Shown: positions 22,565 to 34,996, counted from the first letter of the stretch. The stretch: DNA of 64,000 bases from Paralvinella palmiformis (GCA_025642065.1 JAODUP010000115.1:877001-941000); one strand, 5' to 3'. The notes: generated by a model from the sequence alone, not told the origin. Numbers and translations: made by a program.

Positions 22565-22612
22565 TGTGTGTGTGTGTGTGCGCGAGCGCCCGCGCGCGTG
22601 TGTATGTGAGCG
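22565..22612. repeat. (GT)n/(GC)n tract
   Basis: GT units passing into CGCGAGCGCCCGCGCGCG and back to GT: alternating purine-pyrimidine. Confidence 0.9.
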
Positions 22613-22621
22613 ATCAATTTG

Positions 22622-22676
22622 GTGGATTCGAATAGAGAAACCTCGTTTTTAACCCGCCATATTACTACTGAGCCAT
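22622..22676 (-). mobile_element. tRNA-derived SINE relic, family B head
   Basis: Minus strand: A box TGGCTCAGTAG (rc of 22665-22675) and degenerate B box TATTCGAATCC. Confidence 0.6.
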
Positions 22677-23300
22677 CAACGACTACAATATGAGCGTCAA
22701 CCAACCCCCTCCAGGAATGTAAGGGTCTCTAGTATCCAGCCTTTAAACCCCGATGTTGACTAATATACCACTGACAAGTGCCTACAGGTGTGTGTACCAA
22801 CAGAGTAGTACTCCCATTGGCCTGTGTCTACATACGGTGTACCAGCCAATGTGGAGTACACTTGACACCGCTACCAAACGTCGAAAAGTGTCCGAAAGTG
22901 TTCCCACATTATTGGCCTCTCACCTGATGATATACGTACCCCGACCAGGTGTCCACATATGGGCACAACATGTGCTGGGCACTTGACGGCCAGGTCTGTG
23001 TGCCCACTTGGGCTCTGCTAGCATATGGAAGCTCTTGATATAAGTTGATCGTTTATTGACGCTAAATATCTGAGGGTAGAGATACAGAGAGACGGGGGAC
23101 GGAGGGGGGGGGGGGCGGGGGGGGGGGTGTTGAGTTGGTAGAGGAAGAGTAGCGAGAAGGAGAGAGAATTATCGGAATGTTGACGGAACGTCATGGAGAC
23201 ATCTTGTCACGTGTTTTGTTGGAGAATGTCGTGAAAATCCTGTTGTTGCTGTTGTTTTTGTTGTTGTTTATCTTTTGTTGTTTGTTCATATTTCTTGTTG
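22677..23300. other. Spacer with long G runs
   Basis: No gene. G runs at 23104-23128, broken only by a single C, then GT-rich unique sequence with TTG triplets from 23240. Confidence 0.5.
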
Positions 23301-23302
23301 TC

Positions 23303-23344
<42 letters not shown>

Positions 23345-23375
23345 GCTGTTGTTGTTGTTGTTATCCTAATTGCCG
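23301..23375. repeat. (ATT)n and (GTT)n triplets
   Basis: About 15 ATT units followed by GTT units. Confidence 0.95.
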
Positions 23376-24376
23376 TTGTTAATTCTCCGCCTGCTGGATG
23401 GGCCCACAGCCCACCGGCCCACCAACATCCGGGCACCGGGAGACAATTCCACGCCGAGGCTGCCTCCTACCCGTCGGCCACCAACGGCCTCTTCCGGAAC
23501 GCAACCGATCCAGATTAACAGCTCGTTTGCCACAATATAACCGCCATTGATCCCAGCTCGTCCCTTATCACGTCGTCCCCTGTCAGCTCGTCCTCGGCGA
23601 CGTTTCGTACCCGGCTAACGATCGGCCAATCAGCGGAGGCTCTACTTATGGAAATCAGATCAGGTTTTGAGGTATAATTCTTCTCTGGACACCAAACAAA
23701 CAGCTATTAACATGCATGTTAGACGTCCATTATGTCGAAACGGTCGTACTGAGGGCTAAGTCGAGAGTCCTACTGTAGCTAGTTCTGTGGGAACTGATCC
23801 GGGGTCGGTGGGGAGGTGTGCGGGCGGCGGGGAGACGGGGGAGGTGCGGCTGTGTTATGCGGTGGCGATACTGGCAGATTGTGAACGATATAAAGAGATT
23901 TGCATTTGTTGGTAGATGTGAAGCGCTGATTGCGGGCTTGCTGTATCACAATGCTGGCTTGTGAGTCACGCACGTACGTACGTACGTGCGTACGTGTGAG
24001 CAGACGCATGCCTAGGCACGTAAGCTCACGCGCGCGCTTCCTTCCCTCGCACACACACACACAAATTCGCATGCAATGGTTGTTCAGGAATCAGTCTTAC
24101 GATGAATCGTCAGCAAGTTGTATTCCCTATTAATTAGTGATTCTCTATGCCAGTGCCTTTTCACGCACTGTCACATACAATCACTAACAAGCACATACAC
24201 GCACATACACACATCCAGTCGTGTAAACAAGCACACACACAAGCCCACACGCACACATACATACATATATTCATACATGCATACGCACACGCACGCGCTC
24301 TCATATACACTCAGACTGATATCCCGAAATCCCTGGACAATTCTGATCTCTCTTGTCTTCCTCCGACACAATATAC
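23376..24376. other. Spacer, moderately GC-rich, no gene seen
   Basis: 23384-23660 is GC-rich and includes a run of proline/alanine codons in one frame that matches nothing I know. CGTA repeats at 23973-23998 and CA-rich segments at 24050-24062 and 24180-24300. Confidence 0.45.
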
Positions 24377-24390
24377 AAAGCGCCCCCTGA
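24377..24390 (-). promoter_or_regulatory. CTCF-like word
   Basis: The minus strand reads TCAGGGGGCGCTTT, containing CAGGGGGCGCT, the vertebrate-type CTCF core. Confidence 0.35.
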
Positions 24391-24790
24391 CGTAGAAGGA
24401 GTCAGGATCGTACGGCAACCCCCACCCTCTACCGTCCACTTCCGGTCACCTGACCACCCTATGTTAGCCGAGCTGTTAGTGTGGCCGGTCAGCTAGCCAG
24501 ACCGTCCACGCGGAGACAATATCCAATCTTTTCCTGTCTGGATCTCGTGCCGAGCCGAGATAAGGAGGAGGCGCACTATCAGAGATCACTCCCTGGAGTC
24601 TCGTTCTGGCTCGGCCTCCGTCCCGACACTCGTCCGTTTTTATGGCCATCATAGATGGCGCTTCGTCGAGCCGACTGACTCCGGAAATGGCCGAACACTG
24701 GCGACTTGATGTACGACCGGAGCCGATCTCGTACGGGATCTGGGATCGTTTGGGTTTTGTTTTATGTCGCCGCTGTTCTGAGGGCGGGAC
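24391..24790. other. GC-rich segment, candidate regulatory region
   Basis: About 400 bp of CpG-containing unique sequence with ACTTCCGGT (ETS type) near 24428 and TAGATGGCGCTTC (CTCF-like, 24652-24664). The 101-codon frame from 24642 has no recognised domain and runs into G-rich repeat, so it is not called. Confidence 0.35.
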
Positions 24791-25207
24791 GTTGGGGTGG
24801 GTGGGTGTTTGGGTGCTGATAGGGACCAGGGAGGGGTGGATAGGGTGGCTATGGGTGGGGTGTGTAGGGGGGGGGGGCCTGATCGAGATACCCAGGAAAG
24901 GGACGAGTAATGGATACTTTTTGCTTTCTTCTTCCGGGATATATTGACGTAGACGATGTTTGTGGGTTAGGTTTTGGTGAGGGGGGGGGGTGTTCTTTTT
25001 GTTATTGTTGTTGTTGTCGGCTCCTTTTTAGTTTTAACATTTTTGCATTCCGGATACTTTAAAATATTGGCACCATCTGGATCTGATTTATTTCTGTGCA
25101 TTACGTTACATCCATTTGGTGGTAATGGGATGGTGTTCGGTCGAGGAGGGGGGGGGATTTTGAAGATAACCACTCAATCACTGATTCACTGATACCCTGA
25201 CTGATTG
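24791..25207. other. G-rich spacer, no gene seen
   Basis: GGGTGG-rich to 24880 with G runs at 24868-24877, 24980-24989 and 25148-25156. No gene. Confidence 0.45.
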
Positions 25208-25289
25208 TGACTGACTGACTGACTGACTGACTGACTGACTGCACTCACTCACTCACTCACTCACTCACTCACTCACTCACTCACTCACT
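25208..25289. repeat. (GACT)n then (CACT)n microsatellite
   Basis: About eight GACT units change to about twelve CACT units with no spacer. Confidence 0.95.
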
Positions 25290-25397
25290 ACCAAGACATC
25301 ATGACTTAGAGACTGATAAGATATAACATGTCAGTTAGAAGGAAAAGTTTCTCTTCGGAATTTAGACGCCGGATGTTGGAATCGGGATCATCATAAC

Positions 25398-25479
25398 ACA
25401 CACACACACACACACACTAATACACACACACACACACACTAATACGCACGCACACACACTAATACGCACACACACACTA

Positions 25480-25510
<31 letters not shown>

Positions 25511-25521
25511 CACACACACAT
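25398..25521. repeat. (CA)n with CTAATA interruptions
   Basis: CA blocks separated four times by ACTAATAC/ACTAACAC, suggesting duplication of CA-plus-interruption blocks. Confidence 0.9.
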
Positions 25522-25775
25522 TAACCCAATCGTTCTATAATCAGTTACAATTTCAGAGTTTCTCACCCAAGTAATCCTAACTCCATGTTATAATTAGTAA
25601 TTAATGGGATAAATGAAGAGAACTGGGATAGTTAATATGATGAGCGGGTAATCCGGAAGAATGGCATTATTCGCTCTCTTGATCCGGATGATCCCTTACG
25701 AGAAATACGCTTCACATTTTAATTAGTTTACCTGACGTCATTTGGTGTCACGTCGCACGTCTCATTTAGGGATCG

Positions 25776-25811
<36 letters not shown>

Positions 25812-26798
25812 CCTTGGGCATGGCTAATACGAGCCCCTACATACACACACGCGCGCGCGCACACACGCTCGCGCGCACACACACAAAGTCCCAACACACA
25901 CAAACAGAAAGAGAAAGACATACACTCACAAACGTATAGATAAACATTTACTGATTTGTGCACATGCAGTGATGTGAGGTGGGCATACAATGTAAACATG
26001 TATATTACCATAGTATGCATGTCCAGATGATGGTGATGATGATGATGATAATATAATAATAATAATAATAATAACTTAACACAGTTGTCAGCCAACCTAA
26101 CACCAGCAGAAGCTAACATTATTGTCAGCTAACCTAACACCTAACACAATCCAAACTTGAGCTACACTCCATATTTATGCGTCAAAAATTGCTAAATTAA
26201 GCTTCTGTATTCTAGGTTCACCCACCTCCATCCCAGTGGTTCAACACCCAACACCCAGATACCGATATACGTGTTGTCAACGTGGAAGTAACTCGAAAGA
26301 CAACGACATTTATTCCGGATTATCATCCTTTTATTTTATCAACTCCAGACAGCTAAGTATCCGGACTCTCCCCGGAGACGATCCACCTGCTCCTCGCCGG
26401 GAATTCACAAGAAGATTAAGTCGGGACCGGTTCTGGAGCGGGTACAGGGATGAGAAAATATACTCCTGCGCCGAGTGTCCATTACTCTGTGAAAGAAAAT
26501 GGTATCCCGAATTAGCACGAAGGTTATAAAAGATTTATACGTGGGAATTTCTGATAGGGGAATGGCTTTATTTGTGGATAAAGGGTATTAATCCTTGGTG
26601 AGTGGCCGGTGTATTAGGGAGAGCTTTATCGGGATCGTCACCTGGATAGTACTGGATCCGTTTCCGTACGGCCGTTGGTAAGTTGTATCGCCGTCTGATG
26701 GGGATTCGAGACTTTTGACAGCATGGCATCCCTGGTGACAGCAGCCCGTCATGGGCGATGATATGAGTAAGCATATACTTACCGGGTGGCTATGTGTG
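25522..26798. other. Spacer, no gene seen
   Basis: TGACGTCA at 25733-25740; (TA)n at 25780-25809; CA/CG at 25843-25885; GAT/AAT triplets at 26031-26073. A 97-codon frame at 26236-26529 ends in a Cys-rich segment but matches no domain I know. Confidence 0.5.
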
Positions 26799-26905
26799 TG
26801 TGTGTGTGTCTCTCTCTCTCTGTGTGTGCGTGCGTGCGTGCGTGCGTGCGTGTGTATGTGTGTGTTAGTGTGTGTGTTAGTGTGTGTGTGAGAGAGAGAG
26901 AGAGT
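26799..26905. repeat. (TG)n, (TC)n, (TGCG)n, (GA)n compound
   Basis: Successive TG, TC, TG, TGCG, TGTGTTAG and GA blocks. Confidence 0.9.
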
Positions 26906-27749
26906 ATACTGGCATGATATGACCAGTTCAGGTTCACAACAGACCAAATTTCGCCACACCTGTTCCGGGGGGGGGGTTCAACAGTACCCACACCTTCCCA
27001 GTATATTACTTTCACGTGTATTACACGTGTATTATACTGACCACAAATAACCCATCACCTCCTACCACCCCCTCCCCCCAATATAATATGGCAGAATGGT
27101 TTGTACAAAACTGAGTACAACAGCTGACATCACCTCCCCCCTATCAGACTGGTGTACTTTGTCCATTGTCAGGGGCGTGGAATCTGGAAGATGTGGGGGT
27201 CGGTGAACCCCCAACCGTCCACCCCCCCCCACCCAAGAATGGCTTATGATTCTCAAGCATATATCGTCTCTTTGAATGCTGTATCCCATGATACACATAA
27301 ACCTATGCAACTCTCTTTTGCGGTACAGCAGCTACTACCATCCTAAGATATTCTGCCCCTTGTGGTACTACTAGCTCAGTGTACTCTGTTTACTTTAGTA
27401 CTCCCTACAACTGCCACATCGATATTCTCAATATACTGTGGAACAATTGATATTATATATCCCTAATCCGACATGTTAGTATACTAGCTATCCAGAACAG
27501 GATATTATTACCTGGTTGAATATCTGGATTCCTTCGAGTAGAATTGATTACCACAGAGAGGCCATTCTAGATACCGTTCCCTTGTCCTACACCTGATATA
27601 AACACGGACCATGATGTCCGGATCAAGTGTTTTGTATTGTTTCAGATAACAATTAATCCTTGATAGAGGCCGCCTGCTACAATAAGATATTGGTAAATGG
27701 CTTCTTGGCTTAATAATATTATTGTCACTTCTCTGATGGGTTATTTGAT
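26906..27749. other. Spacer, no gene seen
   Basis: G/C homopolymer runs at about 26967 and 27223. No exon or RNA gene recognised. Confidence 0.45.
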
Positions 27750-28740
27750 AGGTTATGTCGTTCATTGGTTGGTTAGTTGGACGGTTGGTTGGTTGCTTGA
27801 TTGGTTGGACGATTGCTTGGTTGGTTGGACAGTTGATTCGTTGATTGGTTGATTGGTTGGTTGAATGGATGGTTGGTTGATTAGTTGGTTGATTGGTTGG
27901 ACAGTTGGTTGATTGATTAGTTAGTTGCACAGTTGGTTGGATGATTGGTTGGTTGAATGGATGATTGATTGATTGATTGATTGGTTGGTTGGTTGGTTAA
28001 TTGCGCAGTTGGTTGCTTGGTTGATTAGTTGGTTGGACTGTTAGTTGATTGGATGTTTCCTTGGTCGATTTGTTCTTTGATCGATTATTTGATTGTTTGG
28101 TTGGTTGATTATTGGGTTGGTTGGTTCGTTGGTTCGTTGGTTGATTGGTTTGATAGTTGACAGTTTATTGGTTGACTGATTGGTTTGTTGATTAGTTGAT
28201 TGGTTGGACAGTTGGTTGGTTGATTGGTTGGTTGATTTGTTAATTGAATGGATTCTAGTTGATTGGTATGACAGTTAGTTGGTTGATTAGTTAGTTGGAC
28301 AGTTAGTTGGTTGATTGGTTGGTTGGTTGAATAGTTAGTTGAAAGGATTCCAGTTGATTGGTATGACAGTTAGTTGGTTGATTAGTTAGTTGGACAGTTG
28401 GTTGGTTGCTTGGTTAGTTGAAAGGATTCTAGTTGATTGATTGGTTGGTTGATTGGTTGGACAGTTGGTTGGTTGGTTGGTTGGTTGGTTGAATGATTGG
28501 TTGGTTGATTAGTTGGACAATTGATTGGACAGTCGGTTGGATGCTTGATTGGGAGATTTGGTTTGTTGATTGCTGATTGATTGGACAGTTGGTTGGTTGA
28601 TTGGTTGATTTGTTGACTGATTGGTTGGTTGATTTGTTGGACAGTTGGTTGGTTAGCTGGTTGATTAGTTGGTTGGTTTGTTGGAGAGTTGGTTGTATGG
28701 TTGGTTGGTTAGTTGGTTGAAGAGTTGGTTGGCCGGATGA
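27750..28740. repeat. ~1-kb TTGG/TTGA tetranucleotide-derived array
   Basis: Nearly 1 kb of GGTTGGTTGATTGGTTGGAC-type sequence, largely in multiples of 4 bp. It holds nested larger copies: 28246-28303 and 28341-28398 are near identical at a 95-bp offset. Asn/Gln/Pro/Thr minus-strand frames are artefacts. A CAGT run closes it at 28745-28783. Confidence 0.9.
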
Positions 28741-28783
28741 TAGGGCAGTCAGCCAGTCAGTCAGTCAGTCAGTCAGTCAGTTG

Positions 28784-29206
28784 TAGGGCAAAGAAATAAT
28801 GCAGTTCAATTAATATTCCATATATTCTTATATATATCTGGTTAGATTTATCCTCCTAGCTTCACAATTCGCCATGATTACATTATTAGTCTGGATCAGG
28901 TTCAAATCCAGTAAAATCCTTCTCTCTGGATCAATCCCATTAATATCAAGAAGTGGCCGCTATTTCCTGTATTATCCTGATCTCAGGCATTAGTAGAGGG
29001 ATTAAAAGGTCATGATGACCTTTGTTTGTAGATCCCGAGTCCTCTCAGGAAACTATACAATTGTCTATACTAAGGATTGACGTGAACAATGCTGCCATCT
29101 ATAAAGAAGATCACGTGACTAGCAGCCGTTATGGCCCAGTAATTAGGAAGACTTCCGTTGGCTATCGTCATCATTTGTTAAATTCTACCATCACTCACTC
29201 ACTCAT
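28784..29206. other. Spacer, no gene seen
   Basis: Contains a lone B-box-like GGTTCAAATCC near 28889 and TCACGTGA (29111-29118). Confidence 0.45.
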
Positions 29207-29346
29207 TTATTGACTGACTGAATGACTGACTCACTCACTCACTCGTGCACTCACTCACTCACTAACTCGTGCACTCACTCACTCACTCGTGCACTCACTA
29301 ACCCACCCAAGCACGAACACATGTTACAACACACACAGACACTCAA

Positions 29347-29414
<68 letters not shown>
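29207..29414. repeat. ACTC/GACT, (CA)n and (GA)n tracts
   Basis: GACT and ACTC tetramers with GTGC interruptions to 29300, then CA and about 35 GA units. Confidence 0.9.
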
Positions 29415-29415
<1 letters not shown>

Positions 29416-29559
29416 TCAATTAGAATCAAGATCTTGTCAATAAAGTATTCATATTGTTATCCATAAAGCCAGGTCTTCTCTACAAGATGTCCTTCTCATT
29501 GAGACATCTGGAGGAAGACTGGAAACACTGCCAGGATCTAATAAAATGTCAGGATCTGA

Positions 29560-30010
29560 GTTTGAGTAGCAAGGTCTAGTCTAGGGTGTGAAGATGACAA
29601 CGAATGTGGGAAGTTTTATAACAGAATGGCCGTGTTTAAGATAGAAGGGTCTATGTTAGCATTGCAGGGTCTATGTTAGGATAGTAGGTCTATATTACTT
29701 TTACAGAGTCTATATTAAGATAACAAATTCTATGTATTTTTCGATAACAGCGTTTATGTTTGGATAACAAGGTCTTTTTGGGATAGCAGGGTCTATGTTA
29801 CTATAGCAGAGTCTATCTTAAGATAGCCAAATCAATGTTTGGATAACAGGATCTATGGTTGGATAACACAGTCTATGTTATGTTACCCGGGTCTGTCAGG
29901 TTACAAAAGCCTGTGTTACGATAGCAGAGTTTGTGTTGGGTTAGCAGGGTCTGTTTTAGAATGGCAGGGTTTGTTTTAGAATAGCAGGGTCTGTTTTAGG
30001 ATGATATAAA
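29560..30010. repeat. ~20-bp minisatellite (GGGTCTATGTTAGGATAGCA)
   Basis: About twenty units of the 20-bp consensus GGGTCTATGTTAGGATAGCA. GTCTATGTTA dominates in the left and GTCTGTTTTA in the right part, so variants are spatially sorted. Confidence 0.8.
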
Positions 30011-30555
30011 ATGTGGTAGGGATCAGGGATTTGGGTAGAGACAGTCAGATAACCGAGGTAGGGTCGCAAGGAATATCGCAAGATGGCAGAGACTGTGGTA
30101 AAGTACCACATATTGTACCATGGTCTAGAGCAGGAGGGCACAATCTACAATTGGAGGCAGGGTATGTGACGAGATGGCTAGAATTTTGAATAGAATCAGT
30201 GAATAAGCGAGCGAATCAGTGAGTTAAGTTTGATGACACATCGAGGCAAAATGTCATTTAATGTCGGAAGGGTCGGGGGGGGGGTTGAGAAAACCTCGCT
30301 CATCACCGCACCCCAAGGGGAATAAGTATTTTGGTAGGCTAGCAGGGGTTTGCAGGGCAGTGTGGCATGGGATTATGTCGCACCGACCTGCTGTTGGCTA
30401 TAAGCGTCAATTACTCTCTCGTAATGATACTTAAAGCGGGTCATGGAAGTGGAACTCTTCTCGAAGGACATAAACATCGTGTACGACGGCCATTGTTATG
30501 TCTCCTGACGACAAAATGGCAGTAAATGGCTTTATAAAAGATATGTCTGAATCAG
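30011..30555. other. Spacer, no gene seen
   Basis: Unique sequence with a G run near 30278-30286. Confidence 0.45.
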
Positions 30556-30652
30556 CGACCCAGTGGTCTTTATTTGACTGCTCCACTCAGAGACCCATAA
30601 GACCAATGGTCTTTATTTGACTGCTCCGGTCAGAGACCCAGACAACTAATGG
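30556..30652. repeat. ~45-bp tandem duplication
   Basis: TGGTCTTTATTTGACTGCTC and the following CAGAGACCCA occur twice, 45 bp apart, nearly unchanged: a recent duplication. Confidence 0.85.
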
Positions 30653-30689
30653 TGTTTGTTTGTTTGCTTGTGCCACTGTCTATGATTTC

Positions 30690-31068
30690 TGTTTTTCTGA
30701 CTGTCTAACAGTCCACTATTCTGTCTGTCTGATCTTCTGTCTAACGAACTCTTGCCATCTATACACCAAGACAGACGTTTATATATATATATCGCTCTCT
30801 CTCTCTCTCTCTCTCTAAACCTGTATATTGTTATGTATGCCTCTGTCTGTCTGGCTATCTGTCTTACTGTTTAAGGTATCAAACCATCTGTCTCGATGTC
30901 TGTCTGGTTGTCTGTCTAGTTGTATGTCTGCTTCAACTTCTATTTGGTCATAGACACCAGCTTCTATCTAGTGTCTACTCGTCTAAATAATCGACTTTTT
31001 ATTGATTGTCTGTCTAACTGTCTAAATGGTCGTCTATATTTGCAGCTCTCATGCCTTCTGTTTAATCA

Positions 31069-31136
<68 letters not shown>

Positions 31137-31200
31137 ATGGCCGTCTGCTAAGCGGCTGTCTAGACGTCAGTGTAACTGTCCGTCTATCCGTCTACATGAC
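30690..31200. repeat. TGTC/CTGT-rich region with perfect (CTGT)n
   Basis: Scattered CTGTCTG words throughout, (CT)n at 30793-30816, and a perfect CTGT block of about 15 units at 31072-31133. Confidence 0.85.
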
Positions 31201-32030
31201 TGTCTATTTTAAGGTTGTCTAGTATGTTTCTGTCCTCATATAGGCACCTCAGTCCATCAATTAACCGAGTCAGATCAGAGCTCACCAATAATCACCTTTT
31301 ATCCGAGAGAAGTTTGCTACAAAATGGCCTCCGACATGTGTCCAGGCCTTCTTGACACGGTGGCAAATCAGCTGAAATCTTCGCCAATCTTCGCCTTGAA
31401 CGATCGTTGATTTCCGGAGAAGTCCGTGTCTCGAGATAAATCTGCCGAAATAACGAGAGATAATAGACGAGTTAGGCCGAGTGTCATCAATATAATTGTT
31501 ATCTCTTTACGTGTTTCACTGTCACCGAATAGAGCCACGCCCATGTCGTGTCTACACCAAATAGGTTGTTTATAAGGAGACGATGACAAGGTGTATATGT
31601 TGACACTATGAAGCCAGGTAGTTGTTGATGACAATTAATTTTCGCATATGGCGCGTACTTATATTGGGTAGTTAAGGTATTGGGCTTTGTTGGCTATTTG
31701 TTGACAGTATGTTTACACCCGGGAGTATATTTGTTGACACCATGTTTACCTCATCAGTCAGGTCTATAGGTTGACTAGCTTGCTAATTTGCCAAGAACGA
31801 TGACTCACCACCAGGTACATAGCTAGTTTTGACATAAGTGATCCAGATAGATTTGTCACAGATCCGGACCTCCGGGAGATTACGTGAAAAGTCCGGACGC
31901 CTTTTTGTTGACAGTTTATGTAATAGATGTGTATTGATGAGTTAGTCTAAGGTCTTAGTTCAGGTGGCTTCAGTTAGACAAGTGGTAATTGGTCATCACA
32001 AAAAAGCTTAATAACATGAGTTAGGGTGTA
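31201..32030. other. Spacer, no gene seen
   Basis: Unique sequence. The 88-codon minus frame at 31368-31634 has no recognised domain. Some TTGTTGACA words recur at 31565-31740 and 31905. Confidence 0.45.
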
Positions 32031-32560
32031 AGTCTTATTGACTGACTGACTGACTGACTGACTGACTAAGTGACTGACTGACTGACTGACTGACTAAGTG
32101 ACTGACTGACTGACTGACTGACTGACTGACTGACTGACTGACTAAGTGACTGACTGACTGACTGACTGACTGACTGATTGACTGACTGACTGAATGAATG
32201 AATGAATGAATGAATGATAGACTCACTGACTCACTGAATGAATGAATGAATGAATGAATGAAAAAGAATGACCGATCAACTGATTGCCTGACTGACTAAT
32301 TGATTTACTGACTGACTGTTGACCGATTGACTAATTAACTGACTAATTAACTGAATAACTTACTGACTGAATGAATGACTGAATGAATGAATTTATGAAT
32401 GAATGAGTTATTGACTGACTGACTAACCCACTTAGTGACTGACTAACTAACTGATTAACTAACTAACCGACAGATTGATCGATTGAAAGTTGTCAGAGTA
32501 AATGACTAATTAACTGAATGAATGACTGATTAACTGAAAGACCAACTGGTTGACTAACTG
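32031..32560. repeat. (GACT)n/(GAAT)n tetranucleotide region
   Basis: GACT blocks broken by TAAG at regular spots (about 32067, 32095, 32144), then GAAT blocks, then diverged GACTAACT sequence. Confidence 0.9.
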
Positions 32561-32640
32561 ACTGATGCGATCAACATTCACTGTTTTGTACACAGAACCC
32601 AAAACACAGACAGTCGGGGCCACTTAGACCTTACTTACCA

Positions 32641-32647
32641 ACAGACA

Positions 32648-32715
<68 letters not shown>

Positions 32716-32950
32716 CATACACACGTTGACACACACACATGCACACACACATGCGTTGAGCACACACGTTGACACACACTCATGTTGACACACACAAACA
32801 CACACACGAACACACGTTGACACACACACACACGTTGACACACACACACACACACACGTTGACACACACACGTTGACTCACACAAATACACACACACGAA
32901 AACACGTTGACATACACACACACACACACACACATACTGACACACACATA
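32641..32950. repeat. (CA)n(TA)n followed by CACGTTGACA-spaced CA array
   Basis: CA and TA runs, then CA blocks separated about nine times by CGTTGACA, a recurring spacer that gives an irregular 16-30-bp minisatellite. Confidence 0.9.
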
Positions 32951-33046
32951 TGCTCATACACAAATAAAAAATATTGGCACCATTTTTTCAGAAACCAGAA
33001 ACCGATTTGTTCCTCTATAAACGTTCTACAAATCGGTGTGTGTGTG

Positions 33047-33078
<32 letters not shown>

Positions 33079-33476
33079 AGTGAGGAGGTGGATATTGTGT
33101 GAGCTGGGCAGATTGTTGTTGTCGGGAAGCCGAGACTTCCCCGGTCTCAGCCCCCGAGTTAGTTAATTATCTCCCAACAGCTAACAGATCATTTATAACA
33201 CCACTACTTGTAGGTATAAGTAGCTAGTTATAACGTCTGGAGCTGCTTTCTAACACAGTAACAGATTACCAAACAATCTACAGCTCAAGTGCTTTGTCAA
33301 GGTCACTGGCTCTGATACAGAACACTACATCAAACGACACCACCATCACCACCGCCACCGGCACCACCAACACCATCATCACCACCGGCACCACCCCCTA
33401 TTGACAGTAGCACCACGACAACAATAAAAATAACGGCGGGGCTTCTGATTGGTCCAGGCACACAGCCGGGCGATTG

Positions 33477-33478
<2 letters not shown>
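32951..33478. other. Spacer with (GT)n and ACC triplets
   Basis: GT tract 33036-33079; ACC/ATC triplets 33337-33395. No gene recognised. Confidence 0.5.

Positions 33479-33508
<30 letters not shown>
33479..33508. repeat. (TA)n microsatellite
   Basis: Fifteen TA units, immediately left of the CpG-rich segment. Confidence 0.95.
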
Positions 33509-33510
<2 letters not shown>

Positions 33511-33699
33511 CTGGAGGCTTTCATCCGCTTTCCGCTAAACATCTCGATTGTGATGCTGGGTTCAGATCGGTGGACGTCGCCCGGCTTTAAGAGGCCGAGT
33601 AGTTCGCCTTTCAGGAGATGACAAAGCCAGCATATTGTCGATGTCCTCGTTTTACTTCCTGATGCCTCTTCCATCTTTCTGCCTGCCGTCATTATACGC

Positions 33700-33930
33700 C
33701 GACTCCCCGTACCCGGAGACGGCGTCCATCCCGTTTGAAGTTCGTTTTAATGTTGCCGAAGTCAGCCGAGTGCGAGCCGCTCGTCCGACTCGCCGCCGCA
33801 CCGCCTGACCCCGATTAGCGCATGCGCAGTCGCGTCGCTTAAGACCACCGCCTCTCCGTGGTCCCGGCGATGATGATTGCGTCGATGAATAATACACGAC
33901 CACCGGGCTCGGCGCAAACGTCGGCTGGAC
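33700..33930. promoter_or_regulatory. CpG-rich segment with NRF1 site, candidate promoter
   Basis: About 230 bp of visibly CpG-dense DNA in an AT-rich setting, containing the palindromic NRF1 consensus GCGCATGCGCAG (33818-33829). Minus frames across it are Arg-rich by composition and match nothing known. Which strand, if any, is transcribed cannot be told. Confidence 0.35.
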
Positions 33931-34519
33931 GGTGGATGAAAGGGAATATTGAAATGTCAAGGGATATCGAAAGATATCGGGAAATACCGAGGGATACAGG
34001 ATGAGGGTATAAGAGTCAGTCATTAGGAGTTTTGAGGCAAATCGACAAAGATGTCCAATCCGTGAGAGAACTGTCGAGTATCCAGATACGGAGCTGGGAC
34101 TCGGTGTATATTTATTATACATATAATTCTATCCGTCAAACATCGTGGAAGATTCATCAAAGAGATAGCGTTTGGTAGGCGGGAAGGGGGCAGTTCCTTT
34201 GGTGGCTCAGAATTTGGAATGAGGTCCGATTGACAAATATATGGTCCACTTGTTAGGGACACACACACACACACAAACACATACACACATACACACACGC
34301 ACGCACGCACGCACGCACACACGGCTTACAGGCTGAGGATTGTCTACAATAGCGAACACATCCGAAGGAGACACGGACATAAGTGAAATGTTGTGAATTA
34401 ATACGATATTGTTGATTTTCCAGAAACGAAAGCCCTTCATGAACCGTCTACATGCTGCTCTGCCCCAGTGACTCTGAGCACATAGCTAAACACATGCTCG
34501 CTCGCACGCACACGCACGC

Positions 34520-34554
<35 letters not shown>

Positions 34555-34996
34555 AACAAACACTACTCACACGCATCTAAAAAGAAAAGAAAAAACTTGC
34601 AAAGAACCGTCCCCCAGAAAACCATACACATACATACACAACAAAGTAACTCACTCACTCACTCACTCACTCACCGACTAACTCACTCAAATATAGCAAT
34701 ACATTTACACAACCACTCAGTCAGTTGTCATATAACAATCAATGTAATACTTAAGATAACTTAGTTGACGTCATCACGATCTTGATACACAAAATGATCC
34801 CAACTTCCAGTGGGGGAAAGGTCATAGAACAAGGGTCGACTTTTAAAGAGAAACGATCTTGGTTCTCTCTGCTAATTTACAGTCTGTCAACGGCAGAAAG
34901 ACCTCTGGGAATTCCCCAGAGTTTCTGTTCTGTTTTCAGAAGAAGTGTTTTCCAGTTAATTCGGTTTGTGAATGACACGAGGTATAATTGTTGGTG
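33931..34996. other. Spacer with CA/ACTC tracts, no gene seen
   Basis: CA and ACGC at 34258-34323; CA at 34503-34562; ACTC at 34651-34688; TGACGTCA at 34766-34773. No exon recognised. Confidence 0.5.

Noticed and set aside
26236..26529. 97-codon frame with CAECPLLCERKW segment
   Set aside because: Cysteine spacing resembles a zinc-binding knuckle only superficially. No second pair at the right distance, no homologue recalled, no splice context.
33652..34122. 156-codon minus-strand frame
   Set aside because: No recognisable domain. It is open because of GC-rich composition, with Arg-rich and Ser-rich parts unlike a folded protein.
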